From Mycobacterium szulgai (GTDB taxonomy: Bacteria; Actinomycetota; Actinomycetes; Mycobacteriales; Mycobacteriaceae): a stretch of DNA of 64,000 nt. Positions 33,510 through 42,600 of the stretch are shown piece by piece. The position numbers were made by a program, and so were the translations under genes. The notes beneath the pieces are model-generated. The model saw only the letters and a program-made list of their open reading frames with translations, was not told the DNA's origin and searched no databases. Within the stretch, counting starts at the first letter, position 1; every line of letters begins with the position of its first letter. Location: positions 208,810-272,809 of the forward strand of contig NZ_LQPW01000005.1 of NCBI RefSeq assembly GCF_002116635.1, read 5' to 3'.

Positions 33510-35186
33510 CTAGAGGTCTAGCACGACATCGCTTTCCGGCGCCGCCGAACAGATGAGCACCTCGCCGGCACCCGGCTCCTCCAGCGGCGCGTGAACATAG
33601 CGTGTCGCTCCCGCCACGACTCCGGTGACACACACATGGCAAACCCCGCTGCGGCAAGAGAACCGGGTGGGCACGTCGCAGGCTTCAGCAAGCTCGAGAA
33701 TGCTGTGGTAAGCCGGTGACCAATTGACGGTAAGACCGCTGCGCGCGAAGGTAATTGACGGTCCTGCGCCGGGCTCGCCTACGGGTAGGTGCGGCGGCGT
33801 GCACACACCGGTGTTGACCATACCCGGATTGATGGCCGGCAGGGCTCCGAACAGTTCGCTGTGGATGGCACCGGCCGCAAGCCCGATAGTCGTGAGATGG
33901 CCGCACATGTCAGACATGAATTGTGCTGGGCCGCAGAGATACACCGTGGCGTCCAGCGGCAGACCTAGTTCGGCGAGTGATTCCAGCGTCAGGCGACCTT
34001 CCGCTTGCGTATAGAAGATCCGCAGCACCGCCTGCGGCAACGACACGGCCAGATCCTCGACTTCGGTTGCAAAAACCTGACTCTCGCGGTCGCGCGTGAC
34101 GTGCACCCACCAAATCCGGCGACTACTACCCGCCGCCGCCAACGCATGCAGCATCGCCAACACCGGCGTGATCCCGATTCCCGCAGAAATCAGCACAACC
34201 GGACTAGCCCCGTCCACCAGATAGAAGTCGCCGCGTGGCGCCGCGGCCTCGACCACCGAGCCCGGTCCGATGTGCTCATGAAGCCAACGGCTTACCAATC
34301 CGTGTTCTTCGCGTTTGACGCTGATGCGGTAGTCACCCCAGCCTGGATCACCCGAGAGGGAGTAGCTGCGCATCGGGGCGGGGGTGCCGACGTCCGGAAT
34401 ACGCACGGTCAGATACTGACCCGGTAGCGACCCATTGGCGTCGGCCGCAAGCCAGATCGACAACACACTCGCGCTCTCCCGCCGCGTTGCCCTGACCCGC
34501 AACGGGCGAAATCCGTTCCAGGCGGGCAAGGCTCGACCCGACGGCACCGCCGTCAGCATTTCGGTGAACGATTGTCGCCACCCCGGGCTCAACGCCGCAA
34601 CATCGACGATCTTGCGCAATTGTTCGGCATTGCGGTTGGGCAGATACAGCAATGCGTCGACGTCGGCCACACTGAGTTCGTGCTGGCCGCGGCGGGTGCG
34701 CACGATCTCGTCGCCGGCGCAGACCTCCCCCTCGGCGATGACGCGGAAGTAGAAGCCCGGACGATGCTGCGCGACAAGCAGATTGGGCATGTCAGGTTCG
34801 TCGAGGCGCATGCCGACCCGAAAGCAGGTGACGCGCGGCTGGGTGACTTCGAATTCGGCGTTGCCAATGCGGTAGCGGTCCCCGATGCAGACTTCGTCGT
34901 CGCCGAGACCCGCGACGGTGAAGTTCTCCCCGAACTGCCCGGGCTCTAAGTCGTCGCGGTGCAAAAAATCCCGCCAGAAGTCGTAGGACTCCAGCTGATA
35001 CACCATGACCGCGCGCTGCTCACCGCCATGGCCGGCGAGATCGCCCTGGCCGTCGCCATCAATGTTGTTGCGGCGCACCATCACCGGACCATCGACCGGC
35101 ATTTTCCATATCCCGGTGTGGATGGTTCTGCCCTGCCATTGCACATCCTTGGGCATGCCGACGTTGACCGAAACGAGCGTGCCCAG
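33510..35186 (-). CDS. MOSC - ferredoxin reductase - 2Fe-2S ferredoxin fusion
   Basis: A 558-aa protein with three parts. Residues about 1-215 are a YiiM-type MOSC domain plus three-helix bundle (GDLAGHGGEQRAVMVYQ; QFGENFTVAG; TCFRVGMRL). About 220-450 is an FAD/NAD oxidoreductase (RSYSLSG, SAGIGITPVLAML, YLCGPAQFM). About 470-558 is a plant-type ferredoxin (FSCRSGVCHVC...ICSA). It could pass electrons from NAD(P)H to a molybdenum or oxygenase partner. The start is inferred at CTG 35186: GAGGAGG lies five bases before it and the extra residues LGTLVSVNVG complete the MOSC first strand. The first ATG is at 35156. Confidence 0.85.
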   Translation of the reverse strand: MGTLVSVNVGMPKDVQWQGRTIHTGIWKMPVDGPVMVRRNNIDGDGQGDLAGHGGEQRAVMVYQLESYDFWRDFLHRDDLEPGQFGENFTVAGLGDDEVCIGDRYRIGNAEFEVTQPRVTCFRVGMRLDEPDMPNLLVAQHRPGFYFRVIAEGEVCAGDEIVRTRRGQHELSVADVDALLYLPNRNAEQLRKIVDVAALSPGWRQSFTEMLTAVPSGRALPAWNGFRPLRVRATRRESASVLSIWLAADANGSLPGQYLTVRIPDVGTPAPMRSYSLSGDPGWGDYRISVKREEHGLVSRWLHEHIGPGSVVEAAAPRGDFYLVDGASPVVLISAGIGITPVLAMLHALAAAGSSRRIWWVHVTRDRESQVFATEVEDLAVSLPQAVLRIFYTQAEGRLTLESLAELGLPLDATVYLCGPAQFMSDMCGHLTTIGLAAGAIHSELFGALPAINPGMVNTGVCTPPHLPVGEPGAGPSITFARSGLTVNWSPAYHSILELAEACDVPTRFSCRSGVCHVCVTGVVAGATRYVHAPLEEPGAGEVLICSAAPESDVVLDL

Positions 35187-35275
35187 TTACGCCTCCTCAC
35201 CGCGCCGAAAAAATGGGGGAGCTGACCCAGAATATGTGCCCTAGGCCTGGCGGTCAACAGCTGCCGGATGCATAA

Positions 35276-35291
35276 TGGGTTATATAACCCA
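35276..35291. promoter_or_regulatory. TetR-type operator, perfect palindrome TGGGTTATATAACCCA
   Basis: A 16-bp perfect palindrome 20 bases before the hydrolase ATG. It shares the TGGG-N8-CCCA frame with sites at 36207, 37595 and 37617, all beside genes of this island. Confidence 0.7.
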
Positions 35292-35311
35292 GAAAACGCG
35301 GAGGTTGTCCC

Positions 35312-36178
35312 ATGCCGGCTGTCCATCATCGCTACGCAACCATCGACGGTCGTCGGCTGTTCTTCCGCGAAGCCGGCAATCCCGATGCGCCCGCAATCGT
35401 GCTGCTGCACGGATTCCCCACCAGCTCCTACATGTTCCGGCAGCTGATTCCGGCGCTGGCGGACCGCTACCACGTGATCGCACCGGATCATTTGGGGTTC
35501 GGCCTCTCCGACGCACCGCCCGTCGAGGAGTTCGATTACACATTCGACGCTCTCGCCGAATTGACCGCCGGCTTGCTGCGCGAACTCGGCATCGACAGGT
35601 ACGCAATGTACGTCCAGGACTACGGCGCTCCGATCGGATGGCGATTGGCGCTGCGGGATCCGGCCGCCGTCACGGCGATCATCACTCAGAACGGCAACGG
35701 TTACGACGCCGGATTCGTCGAGGACTTCTGGAAGAACGTACGGGCGTATCAAGAAAACCCGGACGACGAAACCGCGGTTCGGCAGTTCCTCACCCTGGAC
35801 GCCACCCGCTGGCAATATCTAACCGGCGTTGCCGACGAGACACTGGTCGATCCCGAATCCTGGTATCACGATTACGCATTGATCTCGCGCCCCGGAAATG
35901 ACCGGGTACAGCTGAAGCTTTTTCGCGACTACGCGACGAATGCGCCGCTGTATCCGCGCCTGCATGAGTATTTCCGCGACAGCGGCGTCCCGCTGCTGGC
36001 GGTGTGGGGCCGCGGAGACGAGATATTCGGCCCGGCCGGTGCGCAAGCGTTCGCCGACGACCTCCCGCGTGCCGAGATCCACCTTCTGGACGGCGGACAT
36101 TTCCTGCTGGAATCCGCCTTGCCGAGAGTTACCGAACTCATTCGCGGCTTCCTGGCGAAGATCCACGTGCCCGCCTGA
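35312..36178 (+). CDS. Alpha/beta hydrolase (dehalogenase/epoxide-hydrolase type)
   Basis: A 288-aa alpha/beta hydrolase with oxyanion motif HGFPTSS, Asp nucleophile Asp103 in VQDYGAPIG, an acid region GRGDEIFG and His263 in DGGHFLLE. An Asp nucleophile is typical of haloalkane dehalogenases and epoxide hydrolases, not esterases. The residue after the nucleophile is Tyr instead of the Trp that binds halide in classical haloalkane dehalogenases, so the substrate is open. GGAGG precedes ATG 35312. It is under a palindromic operator and followed by the TetR pair. Confidence 0.85.
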   Translation: MPAVHHRYATIDGRRLFFREAGNPDAPAIVLLHGFPTSSYMFRQLIPALADRYHVIAPDHLGFGLSDAPPVEEFDYTFDALAELTAGLLRELGIDRYAMYVQDYGAPIGWRLALRDPAAVTAIITQNGNGYDAGFVEDFWKNVRAYQENPDDETAVRQFLTLDATRWQYLTGVADETLVDPESWYHDYALISRPGNDRVQLKLFRDYATNAPLYPRLHEYFRDSGVPLLAVWGRGDEIFGPAGAQAFADDLPRAEIHLLDGGHFLLESALPRVTELIRGFLAKIHVPA

Positions 36179-36206
36179 AGCAAAGCCCGAGCCGGGTGAC
36201 GGCAAA

Positions 36207-36222
36207 TGGGCTGGATATCCCA
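36207..36222. promoter_or_regulatory. TGGG-N8-CCCA operator before the TetR pair
   Basis: TGGGCTGGATATCCCA lies 33 bases before the first tetR ATG, same outer half-sites as the hydrolase operator. It suggests autoregulation. Confidence 0.6.
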
Positions 36223-36255
36223 TAATCAACACCACCGACGGGTTAGCCTGTCTCG

Positions 36256-36945
36256 ATGGCTCAGCCTGACGATCCCACCGCGAAGCGGTTGACCCCTAAG
36301 GGGCGCGCCACCCGCGATCGGATCGTGCTGGCCGCCGCCGAATTGATCGTCAGCCATGGGTTGCGCGCGTTGAATATGGATCGTGTGCGACAGGCCGCGT
36401 CGGTGAGCGGCTCGCAACTCGCCCACTATTTCACCGCTAAGAGCGCGTTGATCCGGGCGGTCGTCGCCCGCCAGATCGGCGTGGTGCTGGACTTTCACCA
36501 GCAGCCGCAGCTGGGTGGCTTGAATTCGTTCGACGACTTCGAACGTTGGGTCGATCTCAACATGCGCTACCTGCGGCGCGTCGGCAACACCGGTACGCCC
36601 ACTTACCATGCGCTGGCCGCGCAGCTGGCAAAGTCCGACGACGCGACGCGAGAAGCGGTGGCCACCGGCTACTGGCAGTGGATAGCGTTGCTGGAAGCGG
36701 CAATTCGGCAAATGGTGGAAAACGGCAGCCTCGTCGCGGACGCCGATCCTCGCCGAATTGCGATGGTGATCGTGTGCGCGCACCAGGGCGGCGCCACGCT
36801 GGCCTACACCTACCGAGCCGAATGGCCGCTCGCAGAGGCCATTCGCTTCGCCGTCAACTACCTGCGCACGTTCGCCGCCGATCCCGCCGAACGACTCCCG
36901 CGCCGCCGCCTGCGTCCCAGGCGCCCACGAACGAGAGCCTCCTGA
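36256..36945 (+). CDS. TetR-family regulator, first of a tandem pair
   Basis: A 229-aa TetR protein. The N-terminal DNA-binding domain reads GRATRDRIVLAAAELIVSHG then VSGSQLAHYFTAKSALI; the remainder is a helical ligand domain with a basic Arg-rich tail. It is a paralogue of the next gene, sharing the VSGSQxxHYF recognition helix. Its TGA directly abuts the GTG of the second regulator. It probably represses its own operon and the flanking hydrolase and MDR genes. Confidence 0.9.
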   Translation: MAQPDDPTAKRLTPKGRATRDRIVLAAAELIVSHGLRALNMDRVRQAASVSGSQLAHYFTAKSALIRAVVARQIGVVLDFHQQPQLGGLNSFDDFERWVDLNMRYLRRVGNTGTPTYHALAAQLAKSDDATREAVATGYWQWIALLEAAIRQMVENGSLVADADPRRIAMVIVCAHQGGATLAYTYRAEWPLAEAIRFAVNYLRTFAADPAERLPRRRLRPRRPRTRAS

Positions 36946-37581
36946 GTGTCCAGGGATTCCCAGCTCACCCGCAAAGGTCTGGCGACCCGGGCACGCATTA
37001 TCGGCGCCGCCGCCGCGCTGGTGTTCGAGCGCGGCGTTGCCAACGCCAGCATTGACGAAGTGCGGACCGCCGCCGGGGTCAGCGGATCGCAAATCTCGCA
37101 CTACTTCGGCGACAAACGCGATCTGATCCGCCAAGTAATCGCATCCCGCCGTGCTGACGTGGTGGCGTTTCATACGCAGGCACGGCTGGGCGAACTCGAC
37201 AGCATTGAAGCGCTGCAGGAGTGGGCCGCGGCCTGCGTTGCCGACATCGAATCCGTATATCGCCGAGGGGGTTGCGTCTACGGTTCGCTGGCCGGCGAAC
37301 TGATCGACGAGGACGACGAAATCCACGCCGATCTCTCCGCGGGATACGACCAGTGGATCGAGCTTTTTCGCGGTGGACTCGCCGCGATGCGCCGTCGGGG
37401 CGAATTGCACCCCGACGCCGATCCCAGGCACCTGGCGGTATCGCTGGTCGTCGCGCACCAAGGCGGCGCCATGCTCACCCATGCCACTGGCGACCCCGAA
37501 CCACTGCGCGCGGCTCTGGACGCAGCAGTCGCCTATGTGCGCTCCTTCGCGCCGCAATGCACGAAGCACAAGCGTTCTTGA
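36946..37581 (+). CDS. TetR-family regulator, second of a tandem pair
   Basis: A 211-aa TetR protein starting at GTG 36946 with zero spacing from the first. The helix-turn-helix region GLATRARIIGAAAALVFERG and VSGSQISHYFGDKRDLI is very like its neighbour, as are FHTQARLGELDSIEALQEW and AHQGGAMLTHA in the ligand domain. A recent tandem duplication with divergence is likely, and the two may form a heterodimer or respond to related ligands. Confidence 0.9.
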   Translation: MSRDSQLTRKGLATRARIIGAAAALVFERGVANASIDEVRTAAGVSGSQISHYFGDKRDLIRQVIASRRADVVAFHTQARLGELDSIEALQEWAAACVADIESVYRRGGCVYGSLAGELIDEDDEIHADLSAGYDQWIELFRGGLAAMRRRGELHPDADPRHLAVSLVVAHQGGAMLTHATGDPEPLRAALDAAVAYVRSFAPQCTKHKRS

Positions 37582-37594
37582 CCCTGGACATGTT

Positions 37595-37632
37595 TGGGTC
37601 ACAGGGCCCATAATAATGGGACATCTAACCCA
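37595..37632. promoter_or_regulatory. Tandem TGGG-N8-CCCA operators before the MDR gene
   Basis: Two 16-bp sites, TGGGTCACAGGGCCCA (37595-37610) and TGGGACATCTAACCCA (37617-37632), lie 22 bases apart centre to centre, two helical turns, just before the MDR gene. The second shares 12 of 16 bases with the perfect palindrome at 35276. Confidence 0.6.
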
Positions 37633-37653
37633 TTCATTGCGGAAGCCATTGCT

Positions 37654-38712
37654 ATGAGCACAGTTGCGCAGCCGTCCACTTTGCCCAGCGCGCCAGCAGT
37701 ACTCCGGGAAACCCACCGGGGCGAAACCATGCGGGCGATCGTGCTGGAAAAATTCGGCGGCCTCGACAGCCTGGTCTACACCGAGATCCCAAAACCGTTG
37801 CCGAAGGACGGCGAAGTCGTCATCAACATCAAGGCTTTCGGGATCAACCACGCGGAATTGCACATGCGCCGTGGCGAATGGGCGGAAGCGGCCGAAGTCA
37901 GCGGCATCGAGTGCGTAGGCGTCGTCGATTCCTGTCCCGGTTCAGAGTTCCCCGTCGGCGCCAAGGTGGCCGCACTCATGGGCGGTCTAGGACGAACGAT
38001 CAATGGCAGCTATGCCGAGTACACCCGCGTGCGCGCCGCGAACGTCGCGCTCATCGAGTCCGACCTGCCGTGGTCACAGCTGGCAGCACTGCCCGAAACC
38101 TATGCTGTCGCATGGACATGCCTGTTCCGCAACCTCGATCTGCAAGCCGGACAGACACTGGTGATTCGTGGCGCGACGTCTTCCTTCGGCCAGGCCGCAC
38201 TCAAGTTGGCGGTCGCGGCCGGTGCGAACGTCATCGCCACCGCACGTAATCCCAAACGGTTTTCGATGCTCGAAGAGCTCGGCGCGGCGCGCGTGGAGGC
38301 GGAAAGAATCGACTTGGCCGGCCACCTACCGGAAGCCCAAGGCGCCAAGCAAGTTGACGCCGTACTCGACCTCGTCGGCAACAGCACCATCCTGGACTCC
38401 CTCGACATGCTGCGCCGCGGCGGCACCGCATGCTTGGCCGGGTGGCTTGGCGGCTTGGCGCCTATACCGGATTTCAATCCGTTGCTACGCATGGCAAGTG
38501 GTGTGAACCTGACGTTCTTCGGCAGTTTCGTGTTCGGCACCCCGGGGTTTCCACTGTCCGACGTGCCGCTGGCCGAGATCGCCAACCAGGTCGCGGACGG
38601 CAGGCTCGATGCACGGCCGTCGCGTGTCTTCGCTTTCGACCAGATCCATGAAGCGCACAGCGTGATGGAAGCCGGAGAAGCCGGTGGCAAAATGGTCGTC
38701 GTCGTCGAATGA
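37654..38712 (+). CDS. Zinc-independent MDR quinone-oxidoreductase-like enzyme
   Basis: A 352-aa medium-chain dehydrogenase/reductase of the QOR type: MRAIVLEKFGGLDSL begins the catalytic domain after about 30 extra N-terminal residues, and the NADP-binding turn is GATSSFGQAALKLA. No zinc-ligand cysteine set is visible. It probably reduces quinones or enones with NADPH. ATG 37654 was chosen over an upstream in-frame start because that would overrun the operators. Confidence 0.85.
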   Translation: MSTVAQPSTLPSAPAVLRETHRGETMRAIVLEKFGGLDSLVYTEIPKPLPKDGEVVINIKAFGINHAELHMRRGEWAEAAEVSGIECVGVVDSCPGSEFPVGAKVAALMGGLGRTINGSYAEYTRVRAANVALIESDLPWSQLAALPETYAVAWTCLFRNLDLQAGQTLVIRGATSSFGQAALKLAVAAGANVIATARNPKRFSMLEELGAARVEAERIDLAGHLPEAQGAKQVDAVLDLVGNSTILDSLDMLRRGGTACLAGWLGGLAPIPDFNPLLRMASGVNLTFFGSFVFGTPGFPLSDVPLAEIANQVADGRLDARPSRVFAFDQIHEAHSVMEAGEAGGKMVVVVE

Positions 38713-38763
38713 AGTCCCGGTGGATGGGACCTGCGCGCAACGATTGAAAGCCGAGGCCTATTC

Positions 38764-39438
38764 GTGCCACCGCCTGTACTGGTGTTTGACGTGAACGAGA
38801 CACTGCTCGACATCGATTCCATTGCACCGCTTTTCGCGGAGTTATTCGGCTCGCAGCGGGTGTTGCGCGAATGGTTCGGTCAGCTCATCACGTACTCGAT
38901 GACGGCAACGCTCACCGGCGAGTACGTGGACTTCTCCACGCTCGGACAAGGTGTCTTGAGCATGGTGGCCGATATCCATGGGGTGGACGTCACCGCGAAT
39001 GACGCGGCTCGACTCAAGTCGGCGATGCGGACGATGCCCGCCCATCCCGACGCGGCTGCGGGGCTGACGGAGTTGCGCGCCAACGGATTTCGACTGGTCA
39101 CGCTGACCAATTCGCCACCCGGCGAGGGCGCCAGCCCGCTCGAGAACGCCGGGCTGGCAGAATTTTTCGAGCACCAGCTGAGCGTCGATTCGTGCCGGGC
39201 ATTCAAGCCCGCGCCGGCCGTATATCGGCATGTGTGCCAAGTCATGGACGTGGCGCCCGGCGATTGCATGATGGTGGCCGCGCACGTATGGGATCTGCTC
39301 GGGGCGCAACGGGTCGGTTTCAGCTCGGCGCTGATCACCCGTCCCGGCAACCGGCCGCTACCCGTTTGCGATCAGCCCACCCTGGTTGTCCGCGACCTAC
39401 GCGAGCTTGCCGGGAAACTGGGCAGCCAGCTGCGGTAG
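38764..39438 (+). CDS. Type II haloacid dehalogenase-like HAD hydrolase
   Basis: A 224-aa HAD protein of the (S)-2-haloacid dehalogenase type. The nucleophile Asp9 lies in VLVFDVNETLLD; other motifs are LVTLTNSPP, RAFKPAPAVYRH and the end motif AAHVWDLLGAQRVGF, all characteristic of type II haloacid dehalogenases and not of Mg-dependent phosphatases. It would convert 2-haloacids to 2-hydroxyacids. It begins with GTG 38764, 51 bases after the MDR gene, so is plausibly in its transcript. Confidence 0.82.
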   Translation: MPPPVLVFDVNETLLDIDSIAPLFAELFGSQRVLREWFGQLITYSMTATLTGEYVDFSTLGQGVLSMVADIHGVDVTANDAARLKSAMRTMPAHPDAAAGLTELRANGFRLVTLTNSPPGEGASPLENAGLAEFFEHQLSVDSCRAFKPAPAVYRHVCQVMDVAPGDCMMVAAHVWDLLGAQRVGFSSALITRPGNRPLPVCDQPTLVVRDLRELAGKLGSQLR

Positions 39439-39444
39439 AACTGC

Positions 39445-39450
39445 TACTCT
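39445..39450 (+). promoter_or_regulatory. Probable -10 box of a leaderless transcript
   Basis: TACTCT (TANNNT) lies six bases before GTG 39457. No usable Shine-Dalgarno is present, so the exported-protein gene is probably leaderless with its own promoter. Confidence 0.45.
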
Positions 39451-39456
39451 CTCGGA

Positions 39457-40563
39457 GTGCGGAGCAATTGTTCCATCCTGCTGGCCCTGGTCACGACGCT
39501 GCTCGCGTTCGCCGCCCCGGCGGGCTTGCCTGAGCAGAGATACCCGGTCCGGCTGACCGACAGCGCGGTCAAGGAGCCGCTACGGGGACTCATCTCCATG
39601 GGCGCCTACAAGTTTGCGCCGGTCCTCGGCGAGCCCGACAACTCCCTCGACACGGTGCGCCGCAAGAGCGGACTACTACAGGGCATCGTCATCCTGGCAT
39701 CGTGGCGCTCGCTGGTGCCGACGGCCACGTCCGGTCTCGCCGACAACAACGAGATCGACCAGGGTTTGGAAGCCGTCCGGAAATACAACCAGGACAATCC
39801 GAAAACGCCGCTCGCCGTGAAGATCCGGGTGTGGGGCGGCTTCTGGGCACCCGACTGGGTGATGGAGGCCAGCGGCGGCAAGGTCCCCGTGGTGCACACC
39901 AACGGCCAGGGCAAGTCCAAGGACCGCAACCTGGGCCATGTCTGGAGCGATGCCTACCACAAGGCATGGGCGCACCTGCAGGAGTTGCTCGCCGCCAAGT
40001 ACGACGGCGATCCGCTGGTCCACGAGGTCGCGGTCACCTCCTGCATGATGTTCACCGCCGAACCGTTCTCCATCGACACCCATCCCGGCGCGCTCGATCC
40101 GCTGCGCAAAGCCGGGATGACCGACGCCAACTACAAGGCCTGTCTCAACAACATCGTCGACGACTACGCCCCTTGGAAGACAACGCGTTTCGAGACACCG
40201 CTCAACCCCTTCAAGGACACCGACAGCGGTAAGCCGGTGCACGATGTGAACTTCACGCTGTCGTGGATGGACGACTGCCGCAAGCGTGCCGGCGAGCGCT
40301 GCGTCTTCGACAACCACGATCTCGACGTACCGGCGAAGGTGGACAAGGACCTGCAGACCATCTACGCGGCGATGAAGCGCAGCGGCGCGGAGGTGGAATT
40401 CCAGACCGGCCCGGCGTCACCGCCCGACCTCGGCGGCGTCATCGGCTACGGCCTCTCCAACGGCGCAACCAGCATCGAGCTCTATCAGGATTACGGCGGG
40501 TTCACCCTGGTGCCCGACGCGGACCTGCGTAAGTACTCAGCGATGCTGATCAATAACCACTGA
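39457..40563 (+). CDS. Exported protein, possible TIM-barrel glycosidase-like
   Basis: A 368-aa protein with a signal peptide (SILLALVTTLLAFAAPAGLPEQ, cleavage near residue 24). The mature part has segments suggestive of a beta/alpha barrel: GIVILASWRSLVPT, LAVKIRVWGGFWAPDW, HEVAVTSCMMF and SIELYQDYGGF. I do not recognise the family with confidence; sugar- or polymer-active function is only a guess. Conserved Trp and acidic residues would fit a glycoside hydrolase. It is convergent with the PPE gene, 17 bases apart. Confidence 0.65.
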   Translation: MRSNCSILLALVTTLLAFAAPAGLPEQRYPVRLTDSAVKEPLRGLISMGAYKFAPVLGEPDNSLDTVRRKSGLLQGIVILASWRSLVPTATSGLADNNEIDQGLEAVRKYNQDNPKTPLAVKIRVWGGFWAPDWVMEASGGKVPVVHTNGQGKSKDRNLGHVWSDAYHKAWAHLQELLAAKYDGDPLVHEVAVTSCMMFTAEPFSIDTHPGALDPLRKAGMTDANYKACLNNIVDDYAPWKTTRFETPLNPFKDTDSGKPVHDVNFTLSWMDDCRKRAGERCVFDNHDLDVPAKVDKDLQTIYAAMKRSGAEVEFQTGPASPPDLGGVIGYGLSNGATSIELYQDYGGFTLVPDADLRKYSAMLINNH

Positions 40564-40580
40564 GCTATCGGCTGTGCAAC

Positions 40581-42446
40581 TCAGCGGTGGAAGAAACCGG
40601 AATGTCCGCTGTCGGTGCCGGGGAAGACACTCACATTGCCGACGCCCGAGTTACGTATGCCGGTGTTGAAGAACCCCGATTGCTGGAAGCCCGCGCCGTC
40701 GTTCACGCTGTTGAAGAAGCCCGATCCCCGATCGCTGGAGTTCGAGACTCCCGACCCGCCGAAGCCGGAGTTATTGAGGCCCGATGCAGTGGGAGCCTGA
40801 TTGCGCGCTCCCGACGTGTCATCGCCGGCATTCGTGAATCCCGAGGCACCGTTGCCGGCGTTGAAGAAGCCCGATGTGCCGGTGCCGGTGTTTCCGAACC
40901 CGGAGCTGGGTCCTGTGCCGTCGGACACGTACCCGAATCCGGTGTTGAGGTTGCCCGAGCTGAAGCCGCCGGTGTTGACGTTGCCCGAATTCCCCCACCC
41001 GGTGTTCAGTTCGCCGGCATTGGCCCACCCGGTGTTGGCGTGGCCGGAGTTGAAGAAGCCGGTGGCGGTCTTGCCCGAGTTGAACATTCCGGTCACTTCC
41101 TGGCCGGAGTTGAAGAATCCGGTTGTGTAGCGGCCGGAGTTGAATGCGCCCGTCACTTCGCCGGCGGTGTTTCCGACGCCGGTGGCCTCCAAGCCGGTGT
41201 TCCAGAAGCCGGTGTTGGTGCCACCGGGGTTCCATGAACCGGTGTTGTTGGTACCGGCGTTTCCATAGCCCACGTTCTCGAAGCCGGAATTGAAGATGCC
41301 GACGTTGCCGGTACCGGAGTTGAAGAAGCCGATGTTCCCGGTGCCCGAGTTGCCGAATCCGATGTTGCCGCTGCCGCTGTTCAGGCCGCCGATGCCGATT
41401 TGGTGGTCGCCGGTGAGCCCAAAGCCGATGTTTCCGGTGCCGGTGTTGGCGAAGCCGATGTTGCCATTGCCCACGTTGGCGAAGCCCCAGTTGGAGTCGC
41501 CGATGTTGGCGTTGCCGCGGTTGAAATTGCCGATGTTTCCGCTACCGATGTTGGACTGGCCGGGGGTTTCCGTCGGGCCGACGTTTCCGAAGCCGATGTT
41601 GCCATCGCCCTTGTTACCGCCGCCGAAATTCGCTTTTCCTTCGTTTCCGAAGCCGACGTTCTGGTTGCCGCTATTGCCGCCGCCCACGTTGCCGGTGCCG
41701 TGATTGCCGCCGCCGACGTTCGAGTCGCCGGTGTTGCCGCTGCCGATGTTGGAATTGCCGAGGTTTCCGCTGCCCACGTTGGAACTGCCGGTGTTTCCGC
41801 TGCCAACATTGGTATTGCCGAGGTTGCCGTCGCCGGCATTCTGATTGCCGGTATTGCCGCTGCCGACGTTGCCGTTGCCCTTGTTGCCGATACCGAGGTT
41901 CCCGGAGAGGCCGAACAGGTTCTGCAGCGACTGCTGCCACGACGTCAGCTGCGCGGCCGCCGCAGATGCGCCCGAGTGGTAACCGACCATTGCGGTCACG
42001 TCCTGGGCCCACATCTCCTCGTAGATGCTTTCGGCTGCGGCGATCGCCGGGGCGTTCTGGCCGAATAGGTTCGACAACACCAGCGACACGATCTGAGAGC
42101 GGTTGACCGCCACCGCTATCGGTTGCACCATCGCCGTCTGTGCCGCCTCGAACACGCCGGCGACGGCCCTGGCCTGCCCGGCGGCGCCCGCGGCCCGCCC
42201 TGCCGCCGCATCCAGCCAACTCGCATAGGGCCCGGCAACCGCCGCCATGGCCTCCGATGCCGGACCTTGCCACGCCTGACCCGCCAACCCGGAAGTCACC
42301 GCATTGAACGAGGACGCCGCCGACCCCAGCTCGGCAGACAACCCCTCCCAGGCCACCGCGGCTTCCAACAAAGGTCCCGAACCCGCACCGGTGAACATCA
42401 GCGCCGAATTGATCTCCGGCGGCAACACCGCGAAATTCGCCAGCAT
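40581..42446 (-). CDS. PPE family protein, MPTR subfamily
   Basis: A 621-aa protein from ATG 42446 (GAGGAG upstream; the open frame extends further but without family support). Residues 1-about 180 are the PPE domain ([22 protein letters not shown] as WxG motif). The rest is MPTR, tandem pentapeptides of the NxGxGNxG type, about 400 residues, ending GHSGFFHR. It is likely exported by ESX-5. The paired PE partner is not adjacent. Confidence 0.93.
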   Translation of the reverse strand: MLANFAVLPPEINSALMFTGAGSGPLLEAAVAWEGLSAELGSAASSFNAVTSGLAGQAWQGPASEAMAAVAGPYASWLDAAAGRAAGAAGQARAVAGVFEAAQTAMVQPIAVAVNRSQIVSLVLSNLFGQNAPAIAAAESIYEEMWAQDVTAMVGYHSGASAAAAQLTSWQQSLQNLFGLSGNLGIGNKGNGNVGSGNTGNQNAGDGNLGNTNVGSGNTGSSNVGSGNLGNSNIGSGNTGDSNVGGGNHGTGNVGGGNSGNQNVGFGNEGKANFGGGNKGDGNIGFGNVGPTETPGQSNIGSGNIGNFNRGNANIGDSNWGFANVGNGNIGFANTGTGNIGFGLTGDHQIGIGGLNSGSGNIGFGNSGTGNIGFFNSGTGNVGIFNSGFENVGYGNAGTNNTGSWNPGGTNTGFWNTGLEATGVGNTAGEVTGAFNSGRYTTGFFNSGQEVTGMFNSGKTATGFFNSGHANTGWANAGELNTGWGNSGNVNTGGFSSGNLNTGFGYVSDGTGPSSGFGNTGTGTSGFFNAGNGASGFTNAGDDTSGARNQAPTASGLNNSGFGGSGVSNSSDRGSGFFNSVNDGAGFQQSGFFNTGIRNSGVGNVSVFPGTDSGHSGFFHR

Positions 42447-42600
42447 CACGACTCCTCGCCTCGCCCCCACCGCGGCAGCCACTCGGCGCGCGGCTGCACA
42501 TAACCTAGCGGCCCCGGGCTCCGACCGTGAGCAAATCGGCCAATCCCCTTGAACCCCTTGGAGCAATGGTCGTTTGGCGACGCGCGTAGCGTCATTTGTT

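Noticed and set aside
35312..36178. Firm call as haloalkane dehalogenase
   Set aside because: The Asp nucleophile fits, but the halide-binding Trp next to it is Tyr, so only the broader class is supported.
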